64,000 bases of DNA from Paenibacillus naphthalenovorans (GTDB lineage Bacteria; Bacillota; Bacilli; Paenibacillales; NBRC-103111). Positions 42,092 through 52,717 of the stretch are shown in pieces. Location: NCBI RefSeq assembly GCF_900099895.1, contig NZ_FNDY01000016.1, positions 28,478 through 92,477 on the forward strand, written 5' to 3'. The position numbers were made by a program, and so were the translations under genes. The notes under the pieces are model-generated. The model was not told where the DNA came from. It searched no databases and saw only the letters and a program-made list of their open reading frames with translations. Positions within the stretch are counted from its first letter, which is position 1, and each line of letters opens with the position of its first letter.

Positions 42092-44164
42092 CTAGCTGTT
42101 CCACCAACGCTTCAGGTCTTCCCACCACGTGCCGTTTTGTTTTCTTTTCGCCGGTTCGGAATTCTGGTCTCCGTCATTCCGGGCCGGCTGCTGCGTGCAG
42201 TATTCCGTTGGCTCCGTGCCTTGAACGAACGCTTCCATCCGTGAATCGGGACAGCTCTCGTTGGCCAGCTTGCCGGTCGCCGGATCGATGTAGACATTCA
42301 CGACGCCTTCGGGGATCGGGAACAGCTTCGGGGGCACCGACTCCAGCGTCCGTTCCGTGAACTCGGCGAAGATCGGCGCCGCGAGGTGAGATTCGACCGC
42401 GCTGATGTTGCGGTCCTTATCATAGCCGACCCATACGGCCGTCGACAGCTCCGGCGTGTAGCCGACAAGCCATGCGTCCGTATTCGTCGTGCCGGTTTTG
42501 CCGGCAACGGGGCGCTTCAGCACGCTTGATACACGGCTGCCCGTGCCGCCTTGGTCGAAGACGCCCTCCATCAGCTTGGTCAGCACGTAGGTGTACGCGG
42601 GCTCAATGACCGTCTCCTGCTTTGGCGCGGCCTCATAGAGCACGCGTCCGCGCCGGTCTTCAATGCGCAGAATCGCTGTCGGCTCGACGCGAACGCCTTG
42701 CCCGGCCAAGATGCCGAAGGCTGAAGCCATTTCGAACGGGCTGACCGGAAAAGTGCCGAGCGCCAAAGACGGCATCGGCTTCATCGGACTTGTGATGCCC
42801 ATCCGTCTTGCCATCTCAATGACGCGTTCGGGTCCTGTTTCCAACACCGTATGCACGGCAAAAATATTGTCTGATTTGGCAATCGCCGTACGCAAATCAA
42901 TCCAGTCGAAGTATTTATTGCCAAAATTGCTGGGCGTGTAGGTTTGCCGTCCCTGATCGTAGGTGAATGTCGTCGGTTCGCTGAGATACCGGGTGACCGG
43001 TGAAAAATGCTTTTCCTTCAGCGCCGTTAAATACACGATCGGCTTGAAAGACGACCCCGGCTGCCGCGTATTCGCGAACACGCGGTTATATTGGTTCTCC
43101 CCGTAATTGCGCCCGCCGACCATCGCCTTGACATAACCGTTGCGGGGATCGATCGCGACAAGAGCCGTCTGAATCTCCGGGAAGTCCTTCAGCTGCTCCG
43201 TGACGACGTCTTCCGCAATCTTTTGCGCTTTCAGATCCAGGGATGTATAGATGCGAAGTCCGCTTTCCTCGAACTCTTTTTCCTCCATACCGAGCAATTC
43301 CGTGCCCAGCCTCCGCACATAGTCGTGAAAATAAGGCGCCGTCACAGGCTTTTTGTTTGCCAGCGGCAGGATGTTCAGCTTTTCCCGCGCCGCTTCATCC
43401 GCCTGCTTCTGCGTAATATAGCCGGCCTCGACCATGGTTTGCAGCACCGTTTTTTGCCGGTTCATCGCATTTTGCAAATCATAATAGGGGGAATAATAGC
43501 GCGGGCCCTTCGGTATCCCTGCCAGCAGGGCGCTTTCGGCAAGGGACAGCTCGGATGCGTTCTTGCCGAAAAACAGCTGGGAAGCCGCTTGAATGCCGTA
43601 TGTAGAGTGCCCGTAATAAATTTGGTTCAAATATTGCTCCAAAATTTGATCCTTGCTCATTTGAAGCTCCATTTGTACGGCATAGTAGGTTTCCTTGATT
43701 TTGCGCGTCCATGTTCTCTCATGTGTTAAATACAGGTTCCGCGCCAGCTGTTGGGTAATGGTGCCTGCTCCCTGGACCTTGGACATATGCTGCAGGTTTA
43801 CCCAGGCGGCCCTGGCTATGCCTTTGGGATCGAAGCCGAAGTGGCCGTAAAAGTTCCGGTCCTCAATCGCCAGCGTCGCTTCAATTACCTTCGGGGACAT
43901 CTCCTTCAGGGAAATCATCTGGCGGTTTTTGCTCCCGCCGTACGCTTCGATCATGGTGCCGTGCACATCGTACATTTCGGAAGCCATCGCCATTTTCGAT
44001 ACGGGAAGCGACTGCGAACGCATGAACAGTATGAGAACCAGCAAAGCGGCTGCGCTCAACATCAGACAAGTAAAAGAAAATGATATCCACTTCTTCAATC
44101 GTTTCCCCAAGCGTTCCAAGGGATCGGTTTCTGCGGCCGTCCGTTTACTCCGCTCTTCGCTCAT
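42092..44164 (-). CDS. pbpG: Class A penicillin-binding protein PbpG (YwhE-like)
   Basis: 690 residues, start with AAAGGAG. Order: a short cytoplasmic basic segment, a membrane helix (about residues 28-48), a GT51 domain with IEDRNFYGHFGFD (Glu101) and GAGTITQQLARNLYL, a linker, then a transpeptidase domain with SSFK (Ser371), SDN (431-433) and KTG (556-558). All catalytic motifs are intact. The tail is Asn/Lys/Trp-rich. Its place next to speE and speB matches B. subtilis ywhE (pbpG), where the protein acts in spore peptidoglycan synthesis together with PbpF; the same role here is inferred. Confidence 0.9.
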   Translation of the reverse strand: MSEERSKRTAAETDPLERLGKRLKKWISFSFTCLMLSAAALLVLILFMRSQSLPVSKMAMASEMYDVHGTMIEAYGGSKNRQMISLKEMSPKVIEATLAIEDRNFYGHFGFDPKGIARAAWVNLQHMSKVQGAGTITQQLARNLYLTHERTWTRKIKETYYAVQMELQMSKDQILEQYLNQIYYGHSTYGIQAASQLFFGKNASELSLAESALLAGIPKGPRYYSPYYDLQNAMNRQKTVLQTMVEAGYITQKQADEAAREKLNILPLANKKPVTAPYFHDYVRRLGTELLGMEEKEFEESGLRIYTSLDLKAQKIAEDVVTEQLKDFPEIQTALVAIDPRNGYVKAMVGGRNYGENQYNRVFANTRQPGSSFKPIVYLTALKEKHFSPVTRYLSEPTTFTYDQGRQTYTPSNFGNKYFDWIDLRTAIAKSDNIFAVHTVLETGPERVIEMARRMGITSPMKPMPSLALGTFPVSPFEMASAFGILAGQGVRVEPTAILRIEDRRGRVLYEAAPKQETVIEPAYTYVLTKLMEGVFDQGGTGSRVSSVLKRPVAGKTGTTNTDAWLVGYTPELSTAVWVGYDKDRNISAVESHLAAPIFAEFTERTLESVPPKLFPIPEGVVNVYIDPATGKLANESCPDSRMEAFVQGTEPTEYCTQQPARNDGDQNSEPAKRKQNGTWWEDLKRWWNS

Positions 44165-44295
44165 GTCATTCGCTCCTTTCCCGGGAAAATAAGTTCTATT
44201 ATCCAGTATGGAAAAACATAGAAAACCCTATTCATGCGAATGTAACAGAAACGTTAAATTTTTTTAAAAATCGTTCGGATTCCCGGCGTTCGTAT

Positions 44296-44323
44296 TTGCA
44301 TTTTCGGGTAGATCCACTATAAT
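44296..44323 (+). promoter_or_regulatory. Sigma-A promoter of speE-speB
   Basis: TTGCAT (44296-44301), 16-base spacer and TATAAT (44318-44323). It leaves a leader of about 115 nt before speE. Confidence 0.7.
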
Positions 44324-44446
44324 ACAATTTGACATGCAAGAGACCGGCTGAAACATACCAAAATAACAGTTGTCCGCCCGTCCTGCGGTTTCTCCATTGG
44401 GATGGAAGCCGATGAATATGCGCTTTTGCGAAAGGTGGAATTACAT

Positions 44447-45274
44447 ATGGAATTATGGTACACAGAAAAACAAACCGATAACTTCGGCATTACGGCAAAA
44501 ATCAGCAAGACTCACGTTACGGAAAAAACGGATTTTCAAGATCTTGCGATGATCGAAACGGCCGAATGGGGCACGATGCTCGTGTTGGACGGAATGGTCA
44601 TGACTACCGTGAAGGACGAGTTCGTTTATCATGAGATGGTGGCGCATCCGGCGCTCAATACGCATCCGAATCCGAAACATGTTCTGGTCGTCGGCGGCGG
44701 CGACGGCGGCGTCATCCGCGAAGTGCTGAAGCATCCGGAAGTGGAAAAAGCGGTTCTCGTTGAAATCGACGGCAAAGTCATCGAGTATTCCAAGAAGTAT
44801 CTGCCTTCGATCGCCGGCGCACTGGACAACCCGCGCGTAGAAGTGATCGTGAACGACGGCTACATGCATATTCACGACCATAAGAACACCTATGATGTGA
44901 TCATGGTGGACTCCACCGAGCCGGTTGGCCCGGCCGTATCGCTGTTTACACAAGGGTTTTATAAAGGAATTTACGATGCGCTCAAGGAAGACGGTATTTT
45001 TGTTGCGCAAACGGACAACCCTTGGTTCAAGGCGGACCTGATCCAAAGCGTCAATCGCGACGTAAAAGAGATTTTCCCGATTGTGCGCGTATACTGTGCC
45101 AATATTCCGACTTACCCGAGCGGCCTTTGGACGTTCACAATGGGCAGTAAAAAATATGATCCGCTTGCTGTCGATGAAACGAAGATTCCGGAGATCGATA
45201 CGAAATATTACACTCCGCGCCTGCATAAAGCGGCCTTCGCGCTCCCGAAGTTTGTGGAAGATTTAACGAAGTAA
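44447..45274 (+). CDS. speE: Spermidine synthase
   Basis: 275 residues from ATG 44447 (AAAGGTGG upstream). The PAPT motifs are complete: the N-terminal beta domain [10 protein letters not shown], then [35 protein letters not shown] and the gate region [14 protein letters not shown]. It transfers aminopropyl from decarboxylated SAM to putrescine. Together with agmatinase it forms the agmatine route to polyamines. No SAM decarboxylase (speD) is visible in the window. Confidence 0.95.
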   Translation: MELWYTEKQTDNFGITAKISKTHVTEKTDFQDLAMIETAEWGTMLVLDGMVMTTVKDEFVYHEMVAHPALNTHPNPKHVLVVGGGDGGVIREVLKHPEVEKAVLVEIDGKVIEYSKKYLPSIAGALDNPRVEVIVNDGYMHIHDHKNTYDVIMVDSTEPVGPAVSLFTQGFYKGIYDALKEDGIFVAQTDNPWFKADLIQSVNRDVKEIFPIVRVYCANIPTYPSGLWTFTMGSKKYDPLAVDETKIPEIDTKYYTPRLHKAAFALPKFVEDLTK

Positions 45275-45300
45275 CCGCCAAACCAAGGAGGTCTGAATCT

Positions 45301-46170
45301 ATGAAACTCGATCAAAAATATTCCGGTAACGTCTTTATTCTCAGCTCGGACGACTATGCGGCGTCCCGGGCGGTCATCTACGGCATGCCGATGGACTATA
45401 CGGTCAGCTTCCGTCCCGGTTCCCGGTTCGGCCCTTCGCGCATTCGCGAGGTGTCGATCGGTCTGGAGGAGTACAGTCCGTATTTGGATAAAAGCCTTGA
45501 AGATATCACTTATTTTGATGCAGGGGACCTCCTGCTTCCATTCGGTAACGCGGGACGCAGCCTGGAGATCATCGGCGAGTATGTGCGCGGCCTGCTGGCT
45601 GACGGTAAATTTCCGCTTGGCCTCGGCGGCGAGCATCTCGTATCCTGGCCTGTCATCCGGGAAGTGTACGCCAAGTACCCGGATCTCGCTTTGATTCACA
45701 TCGACGCCCATGCCGATCTGCGCGAGCAGTACGAAGGCGAGCCGCTGTCCCACTCGACGCCGATCCGCAAAGCGGCTGCACTGATGGGCGGCAGGAACAT
45801 TTATCAGTTCGGCATCCGCTCGGGCTCCCGTGAGGAGTTCCGGTTCGGCCGCGAAAACATTAATTTCTACCCGTTCGAGGTGCTTGAGCCGCTGAAGAAA
45901 GTGCTGCCGGAGCTTGCCGGACGTCCTGTCTATTTGACGATCGACATTGATGTGCTGGATCCGATGTGCGCCCCGGGCACGGGAACCGCGGAAGCGGGCG
46001 GCATTACGTCGAAGGAGCTGCTTGCCGCGATTCACGCGATGGCCGCTTCGGAGCTGAATTTCGTCGGCGCCGACATCGTCGAGGTTGCCCCGGCTTACGA
46101 TCCGACGGAGCAAACCCAGATCGTCGCCAGCAAGCTGATCCGCGAAATGCTGCTCGGCTTGGTGAAATAA
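45301..46170 (+). CDS. speB: Agmatinase
   Basis: 289 residues, start 26 bp behind speE with AAGGAGG upstream. The ureohydrolase di-manganese motifs are visible: LGGEHLVS, LIHIDAHADLR and LTIDIDVLDPMCAPGTG. The last motif and the length fit agmatinase rather than arginase. It hydrolyses agmatine to putrescine and urea, supplying the substrate of SpeE. Last gene of the operon. Confidence 0.95.
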   Translation: MKLDQKYSGNVFILSSDDYAASRAVIYGMPMDYTVSFRPGSRFGPSRIREVSIGLEEYSPYLDKSLEDITYFDAGDLLLPFGNAGRSLEIIGEYVRGLLADGKFPLGLGGEHLVSWPVIREVYAKYPDLALIHIDAHADLREQYEGEPLSHSTPIRKAAALMGGRNIYQFGIRSGSREEFRFGRENINFYPFEVLEPLKKVLPELAGRPVYLTIDIDVLDPMCAPGTGTAEAGGITSKELLAAIHAMAASELNFVGADIVEVAPAYDPTEQTQIVASKLIREMLLGLVK

Positions 46171-46183
46171 CATCCAGATGAAT

Positions 46184-46229
46184 AAAACCGGTCTTTTCGT
46201 CTTACTTTCAGGCGAAGGGCCGGTTTTTT
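46184..46229 (+). terminator. Terminator of speE-speB
   Basis: AAAACCGG (46184-46191) pairs with CCGGTTTT (46220-46227), and the T-run continues to 46229. It lies between the convergent speB and phosphoesterase genes. Confidence 0.85.
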
Positions 46230-46258
46230 GTCTGATGTATGCTGGGGCCCCGGCCTGC

Positions 46259-47137
46259 TTAAGCTTGGCGCAGCGTGAGCACCGTAAGCTCCGGGCGGCA
46301 CAGGAAGCGGATGGGGTGCTGAGAGACGCCGATGCCCCGGTTTACGTATAATTGCAGCTTGTGATCGCCGATCGTGTATCCGCCGATCACATACTTCTTG
46401 CCGTACTTGGGGGTCACGACATGCCCCAGCAGCGGGATCCGTACTTGGCCGCCGTGGGTATGGCCCGACAGCTGTAAATCCACCTGGTGGTCAACGGCGA
46501 CGTCGGCAAAGTCGGGGCAGTGCGCCAGCAGCATGACGAAGTCTTTCGGCTTGGCCAGGCGTGTCGCCTCTTTCACATCGGGTTTCCCCATCCACATGTC
46601 TTCTACGCCCGCGATCCACATCGTGCTTCCTCCGTGTTGTACGGCCGCCAAATCATTTCGAAGCATGCGGAATCCGCCCTCGGTCAGGAGCCCGGCTACT
46701 TCGGCGGATTCATTGAAATAATCATGGTTTCCGAGCACTGAAAACTTGCCGAGCGCCGCCTTCATGTTCGCCAAGGCCTCCGCATAACGTACCCCGTCCT
46801 TGCCGATCTCGTAATCGACCAAATCGCCGGTGAAGCAGATGATATCAGGCTGGAGTCCGTTGATCGTTTCCGCCAGCCGGAACAGCTCATCCGTATCGTA
46901 ATGGAAGCCCAGATGGACATCGCTGAATTGGACAATTCGGATGCCGTCCATTCCCTGAGGCAATCTCGGCAAAGACAGCGTGACTTTGTTCACTTCAAGC
47001 CAGCGGCGTTCGGCATATCGGGCATATCCATAGGCGGTCGGCGGTAGGGCTATGATACCTGCTGCTGTTAGGGCCGCCTTCTTGAGGAATGTTCTTCGGG
47101 ATAGTTTTCTTTTCGCCTTCCTTGTGCTCAAATCCAT
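46259..47137 (-). CDS. Metallophosphoesterase with Tat-like signal (YkuE-type)
   Basis: 292 residues from ATG 47137; GTG 47149 sits too near the GGAGG. The N-terminus has a twin-arginine motif and hydrophobic core (SRRTFLKKAALTAAGIIALP). The metallophosphoesterase motifs follow: FSDVHLGFHYD, GDLVDYEIG, GNHDYF and SGHTHGGQVRIP. The last motif matches the YaeI/YkuE group. It is probably exported by Tat or anchored outside. The substrate is unknown, possibly a lipid or nucleotide phosphate. Confidence 0.88.
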   Translation of the reverse strand: MDLSTRKAKRKLSRRTFLKKAALTAAGIIALPPTAYGYARYAERRWLEVNKVTLSLPRLPQGMDGIRIVQFSDVHLGFHYDTDELFRLAETINGLQPDIICFTGDLVDYEIGKDGVRYAEALANMKAALGKFSVLGNHDYFNESAEVAGLLTEGGFRMLRNDLAAVQHGGSTMWIAGVEDMWMGKPDVKEATRLAKPKDFVMLLAHCPDFADVAVDHQVDLQLSGHTHGGQVRIPLLGHVVTPKYGKKYVIGGYTIGDHKLQLYVNRGIGVSQHPIRFLCRPELTVLTLRQA

Positions 47138-47270
47138 GAATGAACACATCCTCCGGGAATTATGGAATCAACATGCGAAAGCAGATACAAAAGTATCGCT
47201 TTAACCCTATTTGACGTAAAATAAACGGAGCAGGTTTCAAAAGCAGTAATTACGGGAGAGGATCGTTGAG

Positions 47271-47774
47271 ATGACGGACAAGCACACATCGGCAGCCCAC
47301 AGGCGCCGGGTCGACATTATATTAGAAAGCTTTGCCGCGGGAGAACGCATCGTGCGGCGTATGGATGGGGACTTGTTTCTGAAAGGGGAACAGGTGTACG
47401 TTCGTTACGATGAACCGCCCGAAGCGGAAATGGGCCGAACCGTTACTATGGTCAAGGCAGGACAAGGAGAGCTGCGCATCGTACGTCATGGCGATATTCG
47501 GCTTGAACAAACCTTTATCCCCGGGAAGCGGCATACAGGGTACTTGCAAACCCCGCAAGGCCGAATCGAACTGGAAACGGAAACCCTCAGTCTGGATGTA
47601 CGGCAGGAAGGCCCACCGGACAGCTTGGACGACATAAGCGCTCCGGGCGGTCCGCTGACCATTGCCTGGAGCTATAAGCTGTCTGTGATGGGCGAAGATG
47701 GCGGGGAATACCGTCTCTTGCTTCGTGCCGTACCGCAGAAGGATTCGGATCCCGGATCCGGCCGGGCCTGCTGA
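47271..47774 (+). CDS. ywiB: DUF1934 beta-barrel protein (YwiB-like)
   Basis: 167 residues, start with GGAGAGGAT. The small lipocalin-like beta-barrel signature of DUF1934 is seen in GDLFLKGEQVYVRYDEP, MVKAGQGELRIVRHGDIRLEQTF and GPLTIAWSYKLSVMGEDGGEYRL. The function is not established. In B. subtilis ywiB is linked to argS, which lies near rpoE and pyrG; here the subtilase gene and rpoE follow instead and no argS is present in the window. The gene ends five bases from the convergent subtilase gene. Confidence 0.85.
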   Translation: MTDKHTSAAHRRRVDIILESFAAGERIVRRMDGDLFLKGEQVYVRYDEPPEAEMGRTVTMVKAGQGELRIVRHGDIRLEQTFIPGKRHTGYLQTPQGRIELETETLSLDVRQEGPPDSLDDISAPGGPLTIAWSYKLSVMGEDGGEYRLLLRAVPQKDSDPGSGRAC

Positions 47775-47778
47775 CCTG

Positions 47779-48957
47779 TCAGGATGATTTGTCTACGGCC
47801 TGTACCGCGCGGAAGGCATGAATTTCTTTCACGCTGCTGATTTTTTTTCCGGATTTGATAATAAATCGGGCGTTTTTCCTTAAAATTCTCTTTACGGCGA
47901 GCGGCCTCAGTCCCGGTCGCCGCGCAAGCATGAGGGCGATCACGCCCGACACGTGCGAGGTCGCCATCGAAGTGCCGCTCAGCTCGTGGTATTTGCCTCG
48001 CGGCCAGGTGGAATAGATTTTCTCGCCGGGAGCATAAATATCAATTTGTTTGCCTACATTGCTAAAAGGTGCAATTCGTCCTTTGCGCGTTGTGGCGCCG
48101 ACGGCAATAACCTGCCGAAGCCGCGCAGGGTAGTCGACTTCCGCTTGCTTGCCTTCGTTGCCTGAAGAGGCGACGATGATGACGCCCGCCCGGTAAGCGC
48201 TGAGGACGGCAGCCTCCAACGCTCTGCTGTACGTTTTCATGCCGAAGCTCATGTTAATCAGTTGAATGCCGTTCGAGACGCACCATTCAATCCCGCTGAC
48301 AATGTCCGAGACGAAGGCACCCCCTTGGTGATCGAACGCTTTTACCGGATGAATGAGCGCGCCGGGCGCTACGCCGATCATTCCTTTGTTCTGGGTATAA
48401 GCGGCAATGGTTCCTGCGATATGCGTCCCATGGCCGTTATCGTCTATAGGAAGCAAATGGCGGTTCAAAATATTCACGCCCCGGGAGAGGCAATGGCGAA
48501 GATCGGGATGGGAATAATCCGCTCCGGTATCGATGATGCCGATGCGGACTCGTTCGCCCCGGGATTTCCTCCAGGTCTGGGGTGCGCGGATATGCTTTAT
48601 TCCCCAAGGAATGACTGTTTTCTCGGCTGACCTGCCGCCTTCGGAGGGCGATAACGTTCTGGCCATAGACATATTCCAAAAGCTGTGTACTTTTGCGCGG
48701 TTGTCTTCTTCGACAAAATGGATAAAAGGAACGGAACTGAGCTTTTCCGTCGAACGCAAAGTACACGAGATACCGCGAATCAGCCTGAGCGGCTGAATGT
48801 GTCGAAGCAGGGGCAGGGATTTGCGCTGCCGGCTGATGAGCCGGGCAAAAGCAGCGTAATCGCGCCCATGAGCAAAGCGGATAATATGCCGCTTCTCGGC
48901 GTTCTTCGAATCGACCACCGCCTCATGAAGCCACGCAACAAATGCTGAAGGATTCAT
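47779..48957 (-). CDS. S8 subtilisin-like serine protease
   Basis: 392 residues. The catalytic triad is intact: Asp in GIIDTGADYSHPD, His in DDNGHGTHIAGT and Ser in GTSMATSHVSG, with the oxyanion Asn in SSGNEG. An N-terminal about 115-residue region with FARLISRQRKSLPLLRHI and SVPFIHFVEED looks like a propeptide/inhibitor domain ending before WGIKHIRAP. No clear signal peptide is seen at MNPSAFVAWLHEAV, so it may be intracellular or leaderless. The start has GGGGGGAGGAAG upstream. A 468-bp structured gap follows. Confidence 0.9.
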   Translation of the reverse strand: MNPSAFVAWLHEAVVDSKNAEKRHIIRFAHGRDYAAFARLISRQRKSLPLLRHIQPLRLIRGISCTLRSTEKLSSVPFIHFVEEDNRAKVHSFWNMSMARTLSPSEGGRSAEKTVIPWGIKHIRAPQTWRKSRGERVRIGIIDTGADYSHPDLRHCLSRGVNILNRHLLPIDDNGHGTHIAGTIAAYTQNKGMIGVAPGALIHPVKAFDHQGGAFVSDIVSGIEWCVSNGIQLINMSFGMKTYSRALEAAVLSAYRAGVIIVASSGNEGKQAEVDYPARLRQVIAVGATTRKGRIAPFSNVGKQIDIYAPGEKIYSTWPRGKYHELSGTSMATSHVSGVIALMLARRPGLRPLAVKRILRKNARFIIKSGKKISSVKEIHAFRAVQAVDKSS

Positions 48958-48997
48958 AATCTTCCTCCCCCCCTTTAGCTGGCGAGCGTTCCTTAGT

Positions 48998-49261
48998 TAT
49001 CGTATGTAGGAGGGTATACTCCCGTATGAGCGCATAACCTTATGCCAAATAAATAGGTTGTAGGCATGTGTCAAAGCGCATGGGGCTACATACGATATCA
49101 AGGGGGAGTGTCTGGTGTTCCCTCTTCTAGGGTCAGAGGAGCAAGGGAAGGCTCAAGAGTCCGGCTTTGGTCCTTTGGGGATACAGTCAGGAACGAAGGA
49201 TTCCGCCTAATGGGCCGTCCGGCACAGGATCGGGTTACGGCATACGGCGTAATCCTTCGTT
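48998..49261. other. Structured gap with several inverted repeats
   Basis: In the gene-free gap 48958-49425: TATCGTATGTAG (48998-49009) pairs perfectly with CTACATACGATA (49086-49097), enclosing GCATAA-cc-TTATGC. TTCCCT (49118-49123) can pair with AGGGAA (49144-49149). AACGAAGGATTcCGCC (49192-49207) pairs with GGCGtAATCCTTCGTT (49246-49261), one mismatch. Together this suggests a folded RNA of about 260 nt or remnants of a mobile repeat; neither strand matches a known RNA family recognised here. Confidence 0.45.
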
Positions 49262-49425
49262 TCATTTCGCTAAAACCCCGTCAACCAGTTGCATTTTTGG
49301 ATAAAATAAGGTTTACTAATTGAAGATAGTGGATATTGTAGTGATAAAGTTGCCGACTGTGAGCGGCCACGCTTCTCTGTAACAGTTGCAAGCGCATATA
49401 AATGTCGGAAAGGATGTGCCCCGAA

Positions 49426-50010
49426 ATGAGTGCTCAGAACCTGCTTAAAATCGGTACGGAGCAAGCCAAGGAAATGCCTATGGTGGATCTCGCCTTTGAA
49501 TTGCTGAAGGCGGCGAATACGCCGTTTTACTATCGGGATCTGATGATGGAAATCGCCAAAATAAAAGGTCTGTCCGATGACGAGGTAATGCAGGTCATCG
49601 CCCAGCTATATACCGAGATCAACATTGACGGTCGTTTTGCATGTGTAGGCACCAACCTGTGGGGCCTGAAGCGTTGGTATCCCGTGGAGAAATCCGAGGA
49701 TGCTGTGGGCAGCGGCAAACGTCCGCGCATCATTAACGATGAAGACGATGACTTGGATGATGAGGATTTGTTCGCTGAAGAAGAAGATACGTTTGCTGAA
49801 GAAGACTATGACAGCTACGATTCTCCTCGCGACGACTACGATTCGGAGGATGAGGTGGAGGAAGAGACCGAATTCTTCGAAGAAGAGGAGGCTGACGAAG
49901 AAGTCCTGGATGAAGTGGAACTTGATGAGGAAGTTTCCGATCTGGAGGATGACCTCGACGATCTGGAAGAAGATTTCGAAAGTGCAGACGACGATAAAAA
50001 TGACAAATAA
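49426..50010 (+). CDS. rpoE: RNA polymerase delta subunit
   Basis: 194 residues from ATG 49426 (AAAGGATG upstream), preferred to 49402. The N-terminal HARE-HTH domain (MVDLAFELLKAANTPFYYRDLMMEIAK...NIDGRFACVGTNLWGLKRWYP, residues 15-90) binds RNA polymerase; the C-terminal half is a disordered Asp/Glu tail that promotes recycling of the enzyme and displaces RNA. A protein restricted to Bacillota. The pyrG leader follows immediately, as in B. subtilis. Confidence 0.95.
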   Translation: MSAQNLLKIGTEQAKEMPMVDLAFELLKAANTPFYYRDLMMEIAKIKGLSDDEVMQVIAQLYTEINIDGRFACVGTNLWGLKRWYPVEKSEDAVGSGKRPRIINDEDDDLDDEDLFAEEEDTFAEEDYDSYDSPRDDYDSEDEVEEETEFFEEEEADEEVLDEVELDEEVSDLEDDLDDLEEDFESADDDKNDK

Positions 50011-50030
50011 TAGCTGCGCCTCCTTTCTCC

Positions 50031-50070
50031 TTGACAGGTTGACCCGATCAGAGTAAACTATTTTCTGGGC
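50031..50070 (+). promoter_or_regulatory. pyrG promoter with GGGC initiation sequence
   Basis: TTGACA (50031-50036), 17-base spacer, TAAACT (50054-50059) and a predicted start at GGGC (50067-50070). The GGGC start is the known requirement for CTP-dependent reiterative G addition in the pyrG leader of Bacilli. Confidence 0.75.
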
Positions 50071-50079
50071 TTTGGATGA

Positions 50080-51780
<1,701 letters not shown>

Positions 51781-51919
51781 TCTTGATATGTCGGGAGTGC
51801 CCTGCTTTCCGTAATGGATAGGCAGACAGCCGAATAACAGCCTTCGACTCGGCGAAACGGACGGAGGCTGTAATGTCTGCTTAATTTGTAAAACTTTTCA
51901 AAATTTTTTGGTGGAGACA

Positions 51920-51948
51920 GCAGGAATCGCGTTTCCGGTATAGAATAT
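51920..51948 (+). promoter_or_regulatory. Candidate sigma-H promoter of spo0F
   Basis: GCAGGAAT (from 51920) and ATAGAATAT (from 51940) fit the sigma-H boxes RnAGGAwww and RnnGAATww with 12-base spacing. spo0F has a sigma-H promoter in B. subtilis. The 51781-52019 gap has no gene. Confidence 0.65.
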
Positions 51949-52019
51949 TTTGTTAGGTGTACAAATCAGGACGGAATTTCCCAAATGCATTGGGAAAACG
52001 AAAATGGGAGGGTACTCAC

Positions 52020-52412
52020 TTGAAGAAGAAACTGCTCATCGTTGATGACCAGAATGGTATCCGTATATTGCTGATGGAGGTATTCAGCAGTGAAGGGTAC
52101 GAGACATATCAGGCATCCAATGGTAAGTTGGCGCTTGAGATCGTAAGAAACGTGTCGCCCGATCTTGTTCTTTTGGATATGAAGATTCCCGGAATGGACG
52201 GTCTTGATATCTTGAAGCACATCAAGAGCATTGACGCTTCGATTAAAGTCATCATGATGACGGCTTACGGGGAGCTGGACATGATTAAAGAAGCTACTGA
52301 TCTTGGAGCGATTATGCACTTTACGAAGCCGTTCGATATCGATGAGCTCCGTCAAGCCGTTAATCAGCATCTTCGTTCCTCGAATAACAGTTCATACGCC
52401 GTGGGATCCTGA
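52020..52412 (+). CDS. spo0F: Sporulation phosphorelay response regulator Spo0F
   Basis: 130 residues from TTG 52020 (GGGAGG nine bases upstream); the frame to 51957 is leader sequence. A stand-alone receiver domain: IVDDQNGIR, phospho-acceptor Asp53 in [13 protein letters not shown], Thr in MMTAYGE and Lys in HFTKPFD. It has no output domain and passes phosphate from sporulation kinases to Spo0B and Spo0A. Its place between pyrG and fba is conserved in Bacilli. A PAS kinase gene at 58981 is a candidate donor. Confidence 0.94.
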   Translation: MKKKLLIVDDQNGIRILLMEVFSSEGYETYQASNGKLALEIVRNVSPDLVLLDMKIPGMDGLDILKHIKSIDASIKVIMMTAYGELDMIKEATDLGAIMHFTKPFDIDELRQAVNQHLRSSNNSSYAVGS

Positions 52413-52429
52413 AAAGGGTCTCTTTTTTT
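52403..52429 (+). terminator. Weak terminator overlapping the spo0F stop
   Basis: GGGATCCT (52403-52410) pairs with AGGGTCTC (52415-52422, two G-U pairs), followed by seven T. The spo0F stop codon starts in the stem. The rest of the gap to 52717 shows no supported gene. Confidence 0.6.
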
Positions 52430-52638
52430 AAAATACAAGATTAGACAAGTCCACTGCGGTGGAAACTAAATCTGCAGGAATAGCTGCTCCAAACCTCGGA
52501 TGTTTCTTCACCGAAAGCCTTCTTCCGTATGCCGATCATCGTATGGCCTATTGCTGATGTCACTGCGTTTGTTCCCGTTTTCATACCGTTCATATGCTGA
52601 GGGAGCCGGGTCACGGGATTCTCGTTTGTCCATTTGTA

Positions 52639-52647
52639 TGGTATAAT
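52639..52647 (+). promoter_or_regulatory. Extended -10 promoter of the aldolase gene
   Basis: TGGTATAAT, an extended -10 with perfect TATAAT and poor -35 (TTCTCG), 70 bp before fba. Confidence 0.6.
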
Positions 52648-52717
52648 GGGCCAGTATGACTTTAGAACGGTATACAAGCCGGAAAGTTCAAATTATACTT
52701 AGAAGGAGAGAAATACT

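Noticed and set aside
49066..49323. Plus-strand open frame of 85 codons in the rpoE upstream gap
   Set aside because: No ribosome-binding site, Arg/Gly/Ser-rich composition, and it covers strong inverted repeats, so structured non-coding DNA is more likely.
52441..52677. Minus-strand open frame of 78 codons between spo0F and fbaA
   Set aside because: No ribosome-binding site at any start, overlaps the aldolase promoter and has no familiar features.
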